From Undibacterium sp. (GTDB lineage: Bacteria > Pseudomonadota > Gammaproteobacteria > Burkholderiales > Burkholderiaceae_D): DNA of 64,000 bases. Shown here one piece after another: positions 54,665 through 63,055 of this stretch. Made by a program: the position numbers and the translations under genes. Below the pieces are notes generated by a model. That model was not told the origin of the DNA and did no database searches. It saw only the letters and a list, made by a program, of their open reading frames with translations. The stretch spans positions 1 through 64,000 of the forward strand of contig NZ_JAUSFI010000086.1 of the NCBI RefSeq assembly GCF_030651495.1, in the 5' to 3' direction. Position 1 is the first letter of the stretch, and each line of letters opens with the position of its first letter.

Positions 54665-55785
54665 TTCCAGCTAGGCTTTTGCCACGCCACGTCTTCTTTC
54701 CAGCGGATAACCGCATCTGCCGGCAAGCCAGGCATCAGCTTCTGCTCGGGATTTTTTTCCAGTGCCAGCTTGACGGCATACACCAACTTAACCCGTTCAT
54801 CGGTAGTCTGCACTTCTTTAGGAGTGAACTCGGCACGTGAGGCAATGAAACTTACTTTGGCGCTATAAAACTGATCCGGTTGCGCATCGATGTATATCCG
54901 CACCGGCAAACCTAAACGTAACTGGCCGATTTTGGATTCTGGTACATAGACTTTCAGGTGCAAGGCATCCAGATCGACCATATCGAGTATCGCACTGCCC
55001 GGCATCACGACTTCGCCCGGCTCACGCAAGCGCGCCAGCACCACACCGGTGGCGGGTGCCTTAATCACCAGATCACCCAATACGGCATTGGCCTCAGCCA
55101 CTGCCGCGGTGGCACGGTCACGTTGCGCTTGCAATGCGCCGATTTCTTGTTGTTTGGCCTTGACCTTGTCGTTACCCAAGCCAGCCTGCAATACGCCTTG
55201 CCTGGCGCGGCTAACGGCTTCTTGTGCCGCCTTCACATCGGCTTGCGCCACTTGCCAGGCCAGATCAGCTTGCTCGTAACGATGCCGCTCAATCACGCCG
55301 CGCTCAAAAAGTTCTTTATGCCTCTGGGCATCGCGGTGCGATTGTTGCTCTACCGCGCCAGCCTTGCCTAACATGGCTTGCGCCTGGCTGACAGCGGCAT
55401 CGGCCAGACTCACGCCCATCGGCACTTCCTTTTGCGTGACATCGAGCGTGGCCTGAGCCGCGCGCAATTGCGCTTCGCTCGCATTCAGTGCCTGCCTGGC
55501 CTGCTCGACACGCGACTGAAAAGTATCATCTTCCAATTGGGCCACTACCGCACCTGCCGTTACCGTATCACCTTCCTTGGCCAGTATCTTACTGATACGC
55601 CCCGGATACTTGGCCGCGGCGACAATACGCTCGCCTTCAATCCGGCCACTGGCGGCGATCAGGCCATCGGGCAGTTTTTTGCTTTGTGCCAGATAATAGA
55701 AAAAGCCAGCAATGATGACGACAGCGGCCACGCCCAGCAAGCCAGGGCCGATCAAATTACGTTTATTTTCCATCATTTTTTGCAT
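54661..55785 (-). CDS. HlyD-family periplasmic adaptor of the ABC exporter
   Basis: 374 aa: N-terminal membrane anchor (LIGPGLLGVAAVVIIAGFFYYLAQS), first half of a lipoyl domain (IVAAAKYPGRISKILAKEGDTVTAGAVVAQLEDD), a long coiled-coil hairpin (about 75-215), second lipoyl half (DLVIKAPATGVVLARLREPGEVVMPG), then beta-barrel. It resembles YhiI/YbhG. It links the inner-membrane permeases to the TolC-type channel. It overlaps the ATPase gene by four bases and follows tolC by 18 bases. Confidence 0.92.
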   Translation of the reverse strand: MQKMMENKRNLIGPGLLGVAAVVIIAGFFYYLAQSKKLPDGLIAASGRIEGERIVAAAKYPGRISKILAKEGDTVTAGAVVAQLEDDTFQSRVEQARQALNASEAQLRAAQATLDVTQKEVPMGVSLADAAVSQAQAMLGKAGAVEQQSHRDAQRHKELFERGVIERHRYEQADLAWQVAQADVKAAQEAVSRARQGVLQAGLGNDKVKAKQQEIGALQAQRDRATAAVAEANAVLGDLVIKAPATGVVLARLREPGEVVMPGSAILDMVDLDALHLKVYVPESKIGQLRLGLPVRIYIDAQPDQFYSAKVSFIASRAEFTPKEVQTTDERVKLVYAVKLALEKNPEQKLMPGLPADAVIRWKEDVAWQKPSWK

Positions 55786-55803
55786 TATTATTTCCGGGAA
55801 AAA

Positions 55804-57189
55804 TTAAAGTTGTCCGCTGGCATATTGCAACTGCAAGCGCGCCAATTCTCTGTCGTAGATCGCATTATCGCGATTCGAGTACGCCTGCAAGCGGCGCGTT
55901 TCGGCGTCCAGTACCTCGCTATTGGGCGCCAGGCCAGAGCGATAGCGTTCCCGCGCCAGCAACAAGGTTTCATCGGCTTGCTCTACCGCCTTGCCAACCA
56001 AGGCCATGCGCGCATTGGCTTCTTGTTGCGACAGCCAAGATACCCGCACTTGCAACGCGATACGCTCCCGGGTGTCTTCTTGTATTTCGCGCAGCGCCTC
56101 GGCATTCGCGCTCAGTTGCGATGCCTGATGACGGATCAAGCCGCCGTCAAACAATTCCCACTTCATGAGCACGCCGACCCACCAGCCCTTGTCTTCGGCC
56201 AGATAACGATTTTCCAGCTTGCTCCAGCCAGCGCTGATGCCGATTTGAGGAAGATGGCCGGCGGCAACACTGGCGGCTTGCTTTTTATACGCCTGACTTT
56301 GCTGATCCAGCTCTTGCAACTCTTTGCGTTGCGCATTGGCAGAAATGAGCAGACTAGCCAAATCACCACTCGCGGCAGTTTGAATTGGGGCGATGGCTTG
56401 TGTCGGGACAAGCGCGCCAGCATCAACAATATCGGCAATATCGACCACGCCATCCTGCGACCGGCCTAACCATCGGTTGTAAGCAGCCCGTGCCAGCGCC
56501 AATGCATTATTTGCCTGCAAACCTAATTGCTCAGCATTCGCCAGCGCCACCTGAGTAGCCAGTAAATCATGTCTGGCGACATAGCCCTGATCAAACAAGG
56601 CTTGCACATCACTGACATGCTTATTGATCGCGACAACATGGCTGGCAGCAACGGTAACCGCATGTTCGGCACGCAACACCGCCATATACGATTGCGCTAC
56701 CGAGAGCTTAAGCTCGCTGCGGGTGAGCTCGGTACGCGCCTGCGCCGCTTCAGACTGCGCTTGTGCTGCTGAGACAGCTGAAGAAATTTTTCCACCGGTA
56801 AAAATCGGCGCAGAGATAGTGACGCCGCCATAATAGGCAGAATCCTGTGCGAATGGCAGGCTGGCGCCCTTCAAAAAAGGCAATGCAGGAATATTGATCT
56901 TGGCGGCGGGCTCGGTTTCAGTACGTAGATAGCCTGATTCGAGAGCCACTTTTGGTAGATAATTGGCTTGTGCAGCAGCGACCTGATGGCTGGCTGCAAG
57001 TTCTTTTTGCTGCGATGCGGCAAGATAATGATTTCGTTGCGTCGCGATGCCCCATGCCTGCTCCAGCGTCTCGGCGGCATGCGCCATCGTCAGCATATTG
57101 ACGCAGATAAAACTCAAAGAAAAAACAGGATTTATTGAAATTTTTAAGCCAAATTTACATCGTTTTTGCGCGATTTTACACATCACCAT
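55804..57189 (-). CDS. TolC-family outer-membrane efflux channel
   Basis: 461 aa from ATG 57189 (MVMCKIAQKRCKFGLKIS...), giving a signal peptide that ends MAHA before ETLEQAWGIATQRNHYLAASQQ; the frame is open to 57294, so the start is uncertain. Two OEP repeats show the usual helical pattern (KISSAVSAAQAQSEAAQARTELTRSELKLSVAQSYMAV, then ALREIQEDTRERIALQVRVSWLSQQEANARMALVGKAVEQADETLLLARERYRSGLAPNSEVLDAE in separate blocks). First gene of the eight-gene minus-strand block. Its promoter region is shared with phaC and contains the FNR-type box. Confidence 0.9.
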   Translation of the reverse strand: MVMCKIAQKRCKFGLKISINPVFSLSFICVNMLTMAHAAETLEQAWGIATQRNHYLAASQQKELAASHQVAAAQANYLPKVALESGYLRTETEPAAKINIPALPFLKGASLPFAQDSAYYGGVTISAPIFTGGKISSAVSAAQAQSEAAQARTELTRSELKLSVAQSYMAVLRAEHAVTVAASHVVAINKHVSDVQALFDQGYVARHDLLATQVALANAEQLGLQANNALALARAAYNRWLGRSQDGVVDIADIVDAGALVPTQAIAPIQTAASGDLASLLISANAQRKELQELDQQSQAYKKQAASVAAGHLPQIGISAGWSKLENRYLAEDKGWWVGVLMKWELFDGGLIRHQASQLSANAEALREIQEDTRERIALQVRVSWLSQQEANARMALVGKAVEQADETLLLARERYRSGLAPNSEVLDAETRRLQAYSNRDNAIYDRELARLQLQYASGQL

Positions 57190-57271
57190 AGAAAAAATAT
57201 CTAGCGCGAACTGAGGGCAACGTATTCCTAGAATATAAGTCATCATGTCGACATGAAATAAGATTATTGTC

Positions 57272-57277
57272 AGTGTA
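57272..57277 (-). promoter_or_regulatory. -10-like hexamer for the tolC direction
   Basis: TACACT on the minus strand, centred 32 bases from the centre of the FNR-type box, the spacing expected of a class II activator site (box at -41.5). It matches four of six bases of TATAAT. Confidence 0.45.
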
Positions 57278-57299
57278 TTGCTGCAATAGCACATTTGAA

Positions 57300-57313
57300 T
57301 TGATCAGGATCAA
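57300..57313. promoter_or_regulatory. Perfect FNR/ANR-type box between tolC and phaC
   Basis: TTGATCAGGATCAA matches the FNR consensus TTGAT-N4-ATCAA at every defined base and extends to a palindrome GAATTGAT-CAGG-ATCAATTC. Being symmetric, it can act on both divergent genes. Confidence 0.8.
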
Positions 57314-57335
57314 TTCAGGCCATGATGATGTTTGC

Positions 57336-57341
57336 GAGAAT
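57336..57341 (+). promoter_or_regulatory. -10-like hexamer for phaC
   Basis: GAGAAT lies 32 bases downstream of the FNR box centre, which would put transcription start near 57348 and leave about 20 bases of leader with AAAGGA before ATG 57368. The match to TATAAT is partial, as is usual for activated promoters. Confidence 0.45.
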
Positions 57342-57367
57342 AAAACCTACAGATAAAGGATAAGCAG

Positions 57368-59218
57368 ATGACGACAAAAACGAATACGCTTGCACCCGTC
57401 ACTACCGCCAGCGCAGATCAACCACATCAACCGCATCACATCTGCTACCTGACTGGCGATGAGGCACCTGTCAACTCTTTAGATATGGCGCTGCAGAGCC
57501 ACATTGCCAAATTAACCGGAGGCGTGTCCCCCATCAGTGTGACACTCGCATGGATGGATTGGGCTATGCATCTCGGCGCGTCACCCGGCAAACAAATGGA
57601 TTTATTGGCAATGCTGCAAAAGCAAACGACCAAATGGCCAATCGCACTACCAATAGCAACAACAGAAAAGCCGGAGGCACAGCCTGACGTAAAAGCAGAC
57701 GAGGAAAAAGACTCGCGCTTCGCTCATCCTGGCTGGAGTAACTGGCCATTCAATGCGATGAGTGACGCTTTTCTGCAGCAACAGCAATTCTGGCAAGCCG
57801 CAACCACCGGCGTACGCGGCGTCTCGGCGCATCATGAATATGTGGTGAACTTCGCCTCCCGACAAATATTGGATATGGCATCTCCTTCCAACTATCCTTG
57901 GCTCAATCCCGAAGTGCTGGCCACCACGGTCGAAACCGGCGGTAAAAATCTGTTGTCCGGTGCATCGCACTGGCTGCATGACAATGGGCTGGAACTGGCG
58001 GCGGCGGGCAACGAACAACATGCCCACCGCACCGAACAACTGGAGTATCAGCCTGGCCGCGAAGTGGCGCTGACACCGGGCAAAGTCGTGTTCCGCAACA
58101 AGCTGATCGAGTTAATCCAATACGCACCACAGACCAGTAAGGTGTTCGCAGAACCGATATTGATCGTGCCATCCTGGATCATGAAATATTACATTCTTGA
58201 TCTGTCGCCACATAATTCGATGGTGCGCTTTTTGGTCGAACAAGGTCATACCGTTTTCATGATCTCATGGAAAAATCCGGGCAAAGAAGACCGCGATCTC
58301 GGCATGCATGACTATATTGACAGCGGCGTGTTTGTCGCATTGGAAGAAGTCTCCCGCATTACCCACAAAAAACCTGTACACACCGTAGGCTACTGCCTCG
58401 GAGGTACACTCTTATCCATCGCCGTAGCCGCTTTGGCTAAAGAAGCCTCACTGGTCAGCAACCCCGCCATAGCACCGATAAAAAGCGTCACACTGCTGGC
58501 CGCGCAAACCGATTTTAGGGAACCTGGCGAACTTGGTTTATTCATCGACGAAAGCCAGTTGGCCATGCTCGATTCCCAGATGTGGGAGCAAGGTTATCTG
58601 GCTGGCGAACAAATGTCCGGTTCATTTCAGATACTCAATTCACGCGATCTGATCTGGTCTAGAATCATGCGCGAGTATCAGCTAGGAACTCGCAATGCGC
58701 CCAACGATCTGATGTCATGGAACGCCGATACCACGCGCATGCCTTATCGCATGCACAGCGAATATCTGAAGCACCTGTTCCTGCATAATGATTTGGCCGA
58801 GGGGCGTTATGAAGTCAATGGACATGCCATTGCCCTCAACGACATCCGTGTTCCGATGTTTGTAATAGGCACAGCACGTGACCACGTATCGCCATGGCGT
58901 TCAGTCTACAAAATCCATTTACTCACCGATGCGCCGATCGATTTTGTTCTCGCCTCCGGTGGCCACAATGCCGGCATCGTCTCGGAACCGGGCCATGCCC
59001 GTCGCAGCTACCAACATCTGCCGGCCGACCAGCGCAGTAAGACTTACAGCGACCCGGATGAATGGTTACTCGCCGCCAGCACAGAACAAGGCTCCTGGTG
59101 GATACACTGGCAGCAATGGCTTGCCCGGCAATCGAGCCCAGAAAAAATCAATGCACGGCATCCGCATGAAGAACCGCAGTTAGGGAATGCACCAGGGACG
59201 TATGTATTTGAAAAATAA
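57368..59218 (+). CDS. phaC: Class I poly(3-hydroxyalkanoate) synthase
   Basis: Polymerises 3-hydroxybutyryl-CoA into PHB granules. 616 aa. The lipase-like box is GYCLGG with nucleophile Cys343; Asp505 (GTARDHVSPW) and His533 (GGHNAGIV) complete the triad, with the same spacing as Cupriavidus PhaC (about 162 and 28 residues). Also seen are PSWIMKYYILDLSPHNSMVRFLVEQGHTVFMISW and a long N-terminal domain. There are no phaA, phaB or phaR genes beside it. It is divergent from the efflux-FabI-Pta-AckA block and shares its FNR-type box, so I infer induction at low oxygen. Confidence 0.95.
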   Translation: MTTKTNTLAPVTTASADQPHQPHHICYLTGDEAPVNSLDMALQSHIAKLTGGVSPISVTLAWMDWAMHLGASPGKQMDLLAMLQKQTTKWPIALPIATTEKPEAQPDVKADEEKDSRFAHPGWSNWPFNAMSDAFLQQQQFWQAATTGVRGVSAHHEYVVNFASRQILDMASPSNYPWLNPEVLATTVETGGKNLLSGASHWLHDNGLELAAAGNEQHAHRTEQLEYQPGREVALTPGKVVFRNKLIELIQYAPQTSKVFAEPILIVPSWIMKYYILDLSPHNSMVRFLVEQGHTVFMISWKNPGKEDRDLGMHDYIDSGVFVALEEVSRITHKKPVHTVGYCLGGTLLSIAVAALAKEASLVSNPAIAPIKSVTLLAAQTDFREPGELGLFIDESQLAMLDSQMWEQGYLAGEQMSGSFQILNSRDLIWSRIMREYQLGTRNAPNDLMSWNADTTRMPYRMHSEYLKHLFLHNDLAEGRYEVNGHAIALNDIRVPMFVIGTARDHVSPWRSVYKIHLLTDAPIDFVLASGGHNAGIVSEPGHARRSYQHLPADQRSKTYSDPDEWLLAASTEQGSWWIHWQQWLARQSSPEKINARHPHEEPQLGNAPGTYVFEK

Positions 59219-59221
59219 CCA

Positions 59222-59251
59222 GGCAGATGGCAGTGTACGCCGCCATCTGCC
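59222..59251 (+). terminator. Strong hairpin after phaC, likely terminator
   Basis: GGCAGATGGC and GCCATCTGCC form a perfect 10-bp stem around ten bases, three bases past the phaC stop codon. There is no T run, so it may be a processing or rho-assisted signal instead. Confidence 0.6.
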
Positions 59252-59314
59252 CTGAAGCCCTGCTCCGCCACTAGCCCCCCCCGCTCACGCAGTATCTATG
59301 CGGGTTTCCAACCT

Positions 59315-59372
59315 GTCGTGCCTGTAAGCCGCATGGCGATTGCACGGTGGGCCTGGCTACTTTTGAAATTTA
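59315..59372. repeat. REP-like palindromic repeat, copy 6 (degenerate half)
   Basis: The reverse complement reads CCAGGCCCACCGTGCAATCGCCATGCGGC, aligning to the family lead-in AGGCAGGCCCARCGCGC and core with several changes. Only one half of the palindrome is clear. A separate hairpin AGCTCGCCCTC / GAGGGAGAGCT follows at 59431-59460. Confidence 0.5.
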
Positions 59373-59501
59373 ATTCGAAAATGATTGCTCAGTCTACGGT
59401 CATAGAGTCGCCCGGCGGTCAATTACCCCTAGCTCGCCCTCCCTTTCGAGAGGGAGAGCTAAGGAGTTGATGGGTTTCACCAGCATCGCGTCAAACAAGT
59501 T

Positions 59502-59963
59502 TTAATTACCCAGCAAAATCTGGGCGATGATACCGCTGACAATCGCAACAAGAACATAGTCAGGCCCAGTCTGCACCCAGTGGTAACCTCTTGGTGGCGC
59601 ACTCAGCTGATGTTCGCGCCAATTGCTGACGACGTATTGATTGCCACGGTATTCGTTAGGAATGCGCTGTCCTCTGCGCATATCATGTCGCGGGCCGGCA
59701 CCGCGCGGGCCATTGCCCCGGTCGTCGTTTTGATACCCCTGGTAGTTAGAGCGGTCATTGCGCCCGCGCTCCTGGTAACTATCGTGTTCAGGGCGCTCTC
59801 TGCGCTGGTTTTGCATACTGCGACCACGATCGCTTTGTTCATTGCGGCCACGATCGCCACGGTCGCCCCTCTCGTTTTGACGCTCATGGCCCTGAGCAAA
59901 GGCAGAAGTGCCTGTCATCAACGATATTGCCATGACGGCGGAAATAAGTGCTTTCTTGTTCAT
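59502..59963 (-). CDS. RcnB-family periplasmic protein
   Basis: 153 aa from ATG 59963, which follows GGAGCTGGT; a frame open to 60227 has no support. Signal peptide (ALISAVMAISLMTGTSAFA), a central Arg/Asp/Gly/Asn-rich disordered stretch (about 25-95), then the RcnB-like domain IPNEYRGNQYVVSNWREHQLSAPPRGYHWVQTGPDYVLVAI with a final hydrophobic helix. RcnB of E. coli modulates nickel/cobalt export; most homologues are uncharacterised. Monocistronic; no rcnA nearby. Confidence 0.85.
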   Translation of the reverse strand: MNKKALISAVMAISLMTGTSAFAQGHERQNERGDRGDRGRNEQSDRGRSMQNQRRERPEHDSYQERGRNDRSNYQGYQNDDRGNGPRGAGPRHDMRRGQRIPNEYRGNQYVVSNWREHQLSAPPRGYHWVQTGPDYVLVAIVSGIIAQILLGN

Positions 59964-60370
59964 ACCAGCTCCTTTAGCGGTGAAAGTGCAGTCTGTGCCA
60001 ATCACCCTGTGGAAAAAAACCGGTTCCGGCAACAAGGTAATGGACATCATTCTTATTTTTTGAATGATGGTTAGATTAGGCCTGTAAAAACGGATTATCT
60101 CTGTCTGGTAACGCACATTGCAAAAGCGATTGGAGCTTGCCTGTCTTAGCTGTCTTAGCTGTCTTAGCGCCCATAAATACGCCAAGATTGGTTTCCGTCT
60201 AGAATGGAAGCTCTTGCTCCGTTGCAACTCGTGTGGCTCGAATCAATGGCACACCCCGCATGACTGCAAGCCCGATACATTCACATCAAATACAGTGCAT
60301 CATGCCGCGCAGTTCAGCTTAGTTCACGCAGACATTTTCATCCGCATCCCATTCCGTCGATATCAGGTCA
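59964..60370. other. Divergent intergenic region between RcnB-like and MFS genes
   Basis: About 400 bases holding promoters for both sides. The only structured feature is three exact tandem copies of CTGTCTTAG (60141-60167). No gene seen. Confidence 0.55.
60141..60167. repeat. Three exact copies of a 9-bp tandem repeat
   Basis: CTGTCTTAG occurs three times head to tail upstream of the divergent RcnB-like and MFS genes. Confidence 0.88.
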
Positions 60371-61585
60371 ATGACACATTTAAACGATTCAGCTACCACG
60401 CCACAACTTCCCATCCCTGGGATTGCTGTGCCTTTGTTATCTTTGGCCGCCTTTGGCAGCGGCATATCGCTACGCGTTACCGACCCCTTACTGCCACAGC
60501 TAAGCACAGAATTTGGCGTGAATCTCGGCGATGCATCGCTAGTGATCACCGTGTTTTCGGTGGCATATGGCTTGTCGCAATTGTTCTTCGGCCCGCTGGG
60601 TGACCGCTACGGCAAATATTTCATCGTGGCCTGTGCCGCTTTTGCCTGTGCGGTGACGTCGTCGCTGTGCGCGCTGGCGACCGGCTTTAGCTCACTGCTG
60701 GTAGCGCGCCTGCTGGCGGGTGCGACCGCAGCGGCCATCATCCCGCTCTCGATGGCATGGATAGGCGATGTGATTCCTTACGGCCAGCGGCAACCGGTGC
60801 TGGCGCGCTTTTTGATCGGCCAAATTCTCGGTTTATCGACGGGCGTGCTGATCGGCGGCTTGGCGGCCGATGCCCACCAATGGCGCCTGCCATTCATTCT
60901 GGTGGCCTTGATTTTTGTCATCGTCGGTATCGGCCTGCTGTCATTAAATCGGCGCCTGCCAGCACACGCAAAACTGGTGCGTCAGGTGGAAGGATCGGCG
61001 ATCTTGCACATTCTGGCCGAGTTTCGCCAGATCGCCGCCCTGCCCTGGGCACGCCTGGTGCTCGCCACGGTATTTCTCGAAGGCGTATTTTTGTACGGTG
61101 CCTTCGCCTTTATCGCCACCCACCTGCACCGCGTCTACGGCATGTCACTGACCTCATCTGGCGCGATGATCATGCTGTTCGGCTTTGGCGGATTTGCCTT
61201 TGCCATCGGCTCGTCAACACTGGTGCGCAGGCTCGGTGAATCAGGATTAAGCCAATGGGGAGGGATTTTCCTGGCCGCCTCATTGCTCATCATCGGTGTG
61301 GCGCCCGCCTGGTGGTGGGCCATACCGGGCTGTTTCATGGCCGGCCTCGGCTTTTACATGCTGCACAATACCTTGCAGATCAACGCCACCCAGATGGCAC
61401 CCGAACGCCGGGGCGCGGCGGTGTCGGCGTTCGCATCTTGCTTTTTCCTGGGGCAATCGGTCGGCGTCGGCATCGCCGGCAGGATGGTCGAGCGGATAGG
61501 CAGCGCCAACATCATGCTGATCGGCGCGACCGGCGTGCTGGCGGTGGCACTCCATTTCACCCGGCGCTTGCGCGGCAAGGACTAA
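60371..61585 (+). CDS. Major facilitator superfamily transporter
   Basis: 404-aa inner-membrane protein with twelve predicted helices. Motif A of the drug-H+ antiporter group is visible between helices 2 and 3 (GPLGDRYGKYFIV), and the DHA1-like motif C region is weak (GQILGLSTGVLIGGLAAD). Bcr/CflA or arabinose-efflux-type family. Substrate not predictable. Start at ATG 60371 with no strong ribosome site. It is followed by small hairpins (61669-61687 and 61691-61710) and then by the cassette array in opposite orientation. Confidence 0.87.
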   Translation: MTHLNDSATTPQLPIPGIAVPLLSLAAFGSGISLRVTDPLLPQLSTEFGVNLGDASLVITVFSVAYGLSQLFFGPLGDRYGKYFIVACAAFACAVTSSLCALATGFSSLLVARLLAGATAAAIIPLSMAWIGDVIPYGQRQPVLARFLIGQILGLSTGVLIGGLAADAHQWRLPFILVALIFVIVGIGLLSLNRRLPAHAKLVRQVEGSAILHILAEFRQIAALPWARLVLATVFLEGVFLYGAFAFIATHLHRVYGMSLTSSGAMIMLFGFGGFAFAIGSSTLVRRLGESGLSQWGGIFLAASLLIIGVAPAWWWAIPGCFMAGLGFYMLHNTLQINATQMAPERRGAAVSAFASCFFLGQSVGVGIAGRMVERIGSANIMLIGATGVLAVALHFTRRLRGKD

Positions 61586-61724
61586 TATTCTCGCCGAATA
61601 TAGCCGTCAACTGCCGGCTAGCATTCATACGGGTCTCTAGATATTGATTTTTTTAATGAATGATCAAAGTCGCAAACAGAATGCGACTCCTTGTCGTGAG
61701 TGACGACAAAAACTTGGTTCCTGT

Positions 61725-61823
61725 GTGTAACGTTTGACTTGAGGGACCGCCGCAGCGGCGAAGCCGTGAAGGGAACCCACAAGAGCAGCTTGTGGGCGGT
61801 CCCTCTCGACGGAATTGTTGGGC
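61725..61823 (-). other. attC recombination site 1 (99 bp)
   Basis: Minus strand: begins GCCCAAC-AATTCCGTCGAGAGGGACC and ends GGTCCCTCAAGTCAAAC-GTTACAC. The arms pair (GAGGGACCGCC with GGCGGTCCCTC). The centre carries two further hairpins, CCCACAAG / CTTGTGGG and CGGCTTCGCCG. The AATTC near the first core is typical of attC sites. Confidence 0.85.
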
Positions 61824-61824
61824 T

Positions 61825-62448
61825 TCATTTGTAATGCCCTTGTGTTCGCCTTGTCTTGATGTTGGAGTTTGTATCAGGATCCATTATTGGCAACGCCAAG
61901 ATCTGCGCTCGAGAAAGCTGCTCAACATATGGCTTCAAGCGAATTTGCTCTTCGACGATCTTGCCTTGAATGTGCGTTACCCATTTGAAGCACAGAGACA
62001 GAGCCAGACGAAACTCGTCAATTTTTAGTGACCGAGAAGTTGCTTGGTAGGATGACATTCCTAAAACAAGGTCATTTGCATTTGGATCGTCATTGACGAT
62101 TAAGTGAAGCGCATGCACCTCTTGTTGGTTAATTGGATGTGCGACATGCCAATCACGAACACCACGCATGCGGTCGTGGATAGCAATTTCGTCTGGACTT
62201 GCAGTGGTAAGAATGTTGATGTCTAGCTTTTGACGAATACCCGACGTAAAGCAGCGGCAATAGCGAATGACCGCAGCTGTTGATAGAGCCTCTGCTAACG
62301 TAAGGTTGTCCGGTGCAGGTGTCATCTCCAGCAATTGCTCGATGCAGGCATGAGCCCCTGTCAGATCTACCAAGTACCCCATGAGATCAGCAAGGCAATG
62401 CGGTACTGGGGATACCCAATGGCGGTACGAAGCATGCGGAATTGTCAT
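61825..62448 (-). CDS. Cassette gene 1, hypothetical protein (207 aa)
   Basis: Soluble, mostly helical 207-aa protein without signal peptide or membrane helix, starting MTIPHASYRHWVSPVPHC. The pattern of RYCRCFTSGIRQKLD and HDRMRGVRDWHVAHPINQQEVHALHL suggests a compact helical fold with several His residues, but I do not recognise a family. The stop codon is two bases before attC site 1, and the start lies four bases before attC site 2, the tight packing typical of cassettes. It has no promoter of its own that I can see. Confidence 0.7.
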   Translation of the reverse strand: MTIPHASYRHWVSPVPHCLADLMGYLVDLTGAHACIEQLLEMTPAPDNLTLAEALSTAAVIRYCRCFTSGIRQKLDINILTTASPDEIAIHDRMRGVRDWHVAHPINQQEVHALHLIVNDDPNANDLVLGMSSYQATSRSLKIDEFRLALSLCFKWVTHIQGKIVEEQIRLKPYVEQLSRAQILALPIMDPDTNSNIKTRRTQGHYK

Positions 62449-62451
62449 AAC

Positions 62452-62509
62452 GCCTAACGTTTGAATTAAGGGACGCCGTTGGGCGTCCCGCTTGAATGAT
62501 GGGTTAGGT
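62452..62509 (-). other. attC recombination site 2 (58 bp)
   Basis: Textbook short attC: minus strand starts ACCTAAC, arms CATTCAAGCGGGACGCC and GGCGTCCCTTAATTCAAAC around CAAC, ends GTTAGGC. The terminal core sites fit RYYYAAC and GTTRRRY exactly. Confidence 0.93.
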
Positions 62510-62957
62510 GTATAGCTGCTTGGCGCTCTGAATGAGTTAGATATTGCGCACCAGACACGATGGGCTGACCATGTAGCACTTGAGTAAACCCACTTGAAGA
62601 AAATGATATGAAGCTTTGAGGCGGCCAGTTTATTTCAACGTTCCAGTTAAATGAAGAATAACCGTTTGGAAGAGTTTCAATTTCTTTATGAATCTCATGA
62701 ATTGTCATAGGTTGAACACAAGCTATTGCTTTTGCGTAATTAACTGAAATAACTAAATCACTGACACCATGAAAAGTGAGAGTGGCTGGGGTTAAACGAA
62801 AACTAAAGCTGTTATTTTCAGGGCTGAGCCACTCAAGAATGTAATCAATATCAAAATCTAATTCGCCACCATAACCATCCTCGCCCTCGCGAATGCGAAA
62901 AGCATGAATAGCATTGTCGTGCCAATTCATTTTTTCAAAGTCGTTCATGGTTGTCAT
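62466..62957 (-). CDS. Cassette gene 2, immunity-protein-like hypothetical (163 aa)
   Basis: 163 aa (ATG 62957, or 62948 giving 160). N-terminal MNWHDNAIHAFRI, then ELDFDIDYILEWLSP and FRLTPATLTFHGVSDLVISV: alternating strands in a small beta-rich protein resembling the Imm50-like or related W-H-D-N immunity folds. That likeness is by eye only. The last 14 or so codons lie inside attC site 2, so the C-terminal tail (SSGTPNGVP) is encoded by the recombination site. Cassettes of this kind often carry toxin-antitoxin or immunity genes. Confidence 0.7.
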   Translation of the reverse strand: MTTMNDFEKMNWHDNAIHAFRIREGEDGYGGELDFDIDYILEWLSPENNSFSFRLTPATLTFHGVSDLVISVNYAKAIACVQPMTIHEIHKEIETLPNGYSSFNWNVEINWPPQSFISFSSSGFTQVLHGQPIVSGAQYLTHSERQAAIHLTHHSSGTPNGVP

Positions 62958-62968
62958 GGTTTTATTGC

Positions 62969-63055
62969 ACCTAACGTAGAGCTAACCATCGCTGCACGGC
63001 TTTATTGCGCAGCGTCCAGCGACCAAAGGGAGCGAGGTTGAGCGCCATGTTATGC
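62969..63055 (-). other. attC recombination site 3 (87 bp)
   Basis: Minus strand begins GCATAAC and ends GTTAGGT, with pairing arms GCTCAACCTCGCT and GCGATGGTTAGC and inner CGCTGCGC / GTGCAGCG. The stop codon of cassette gene 3 (TAA) is part of the first core site. Confidence 0.85.
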
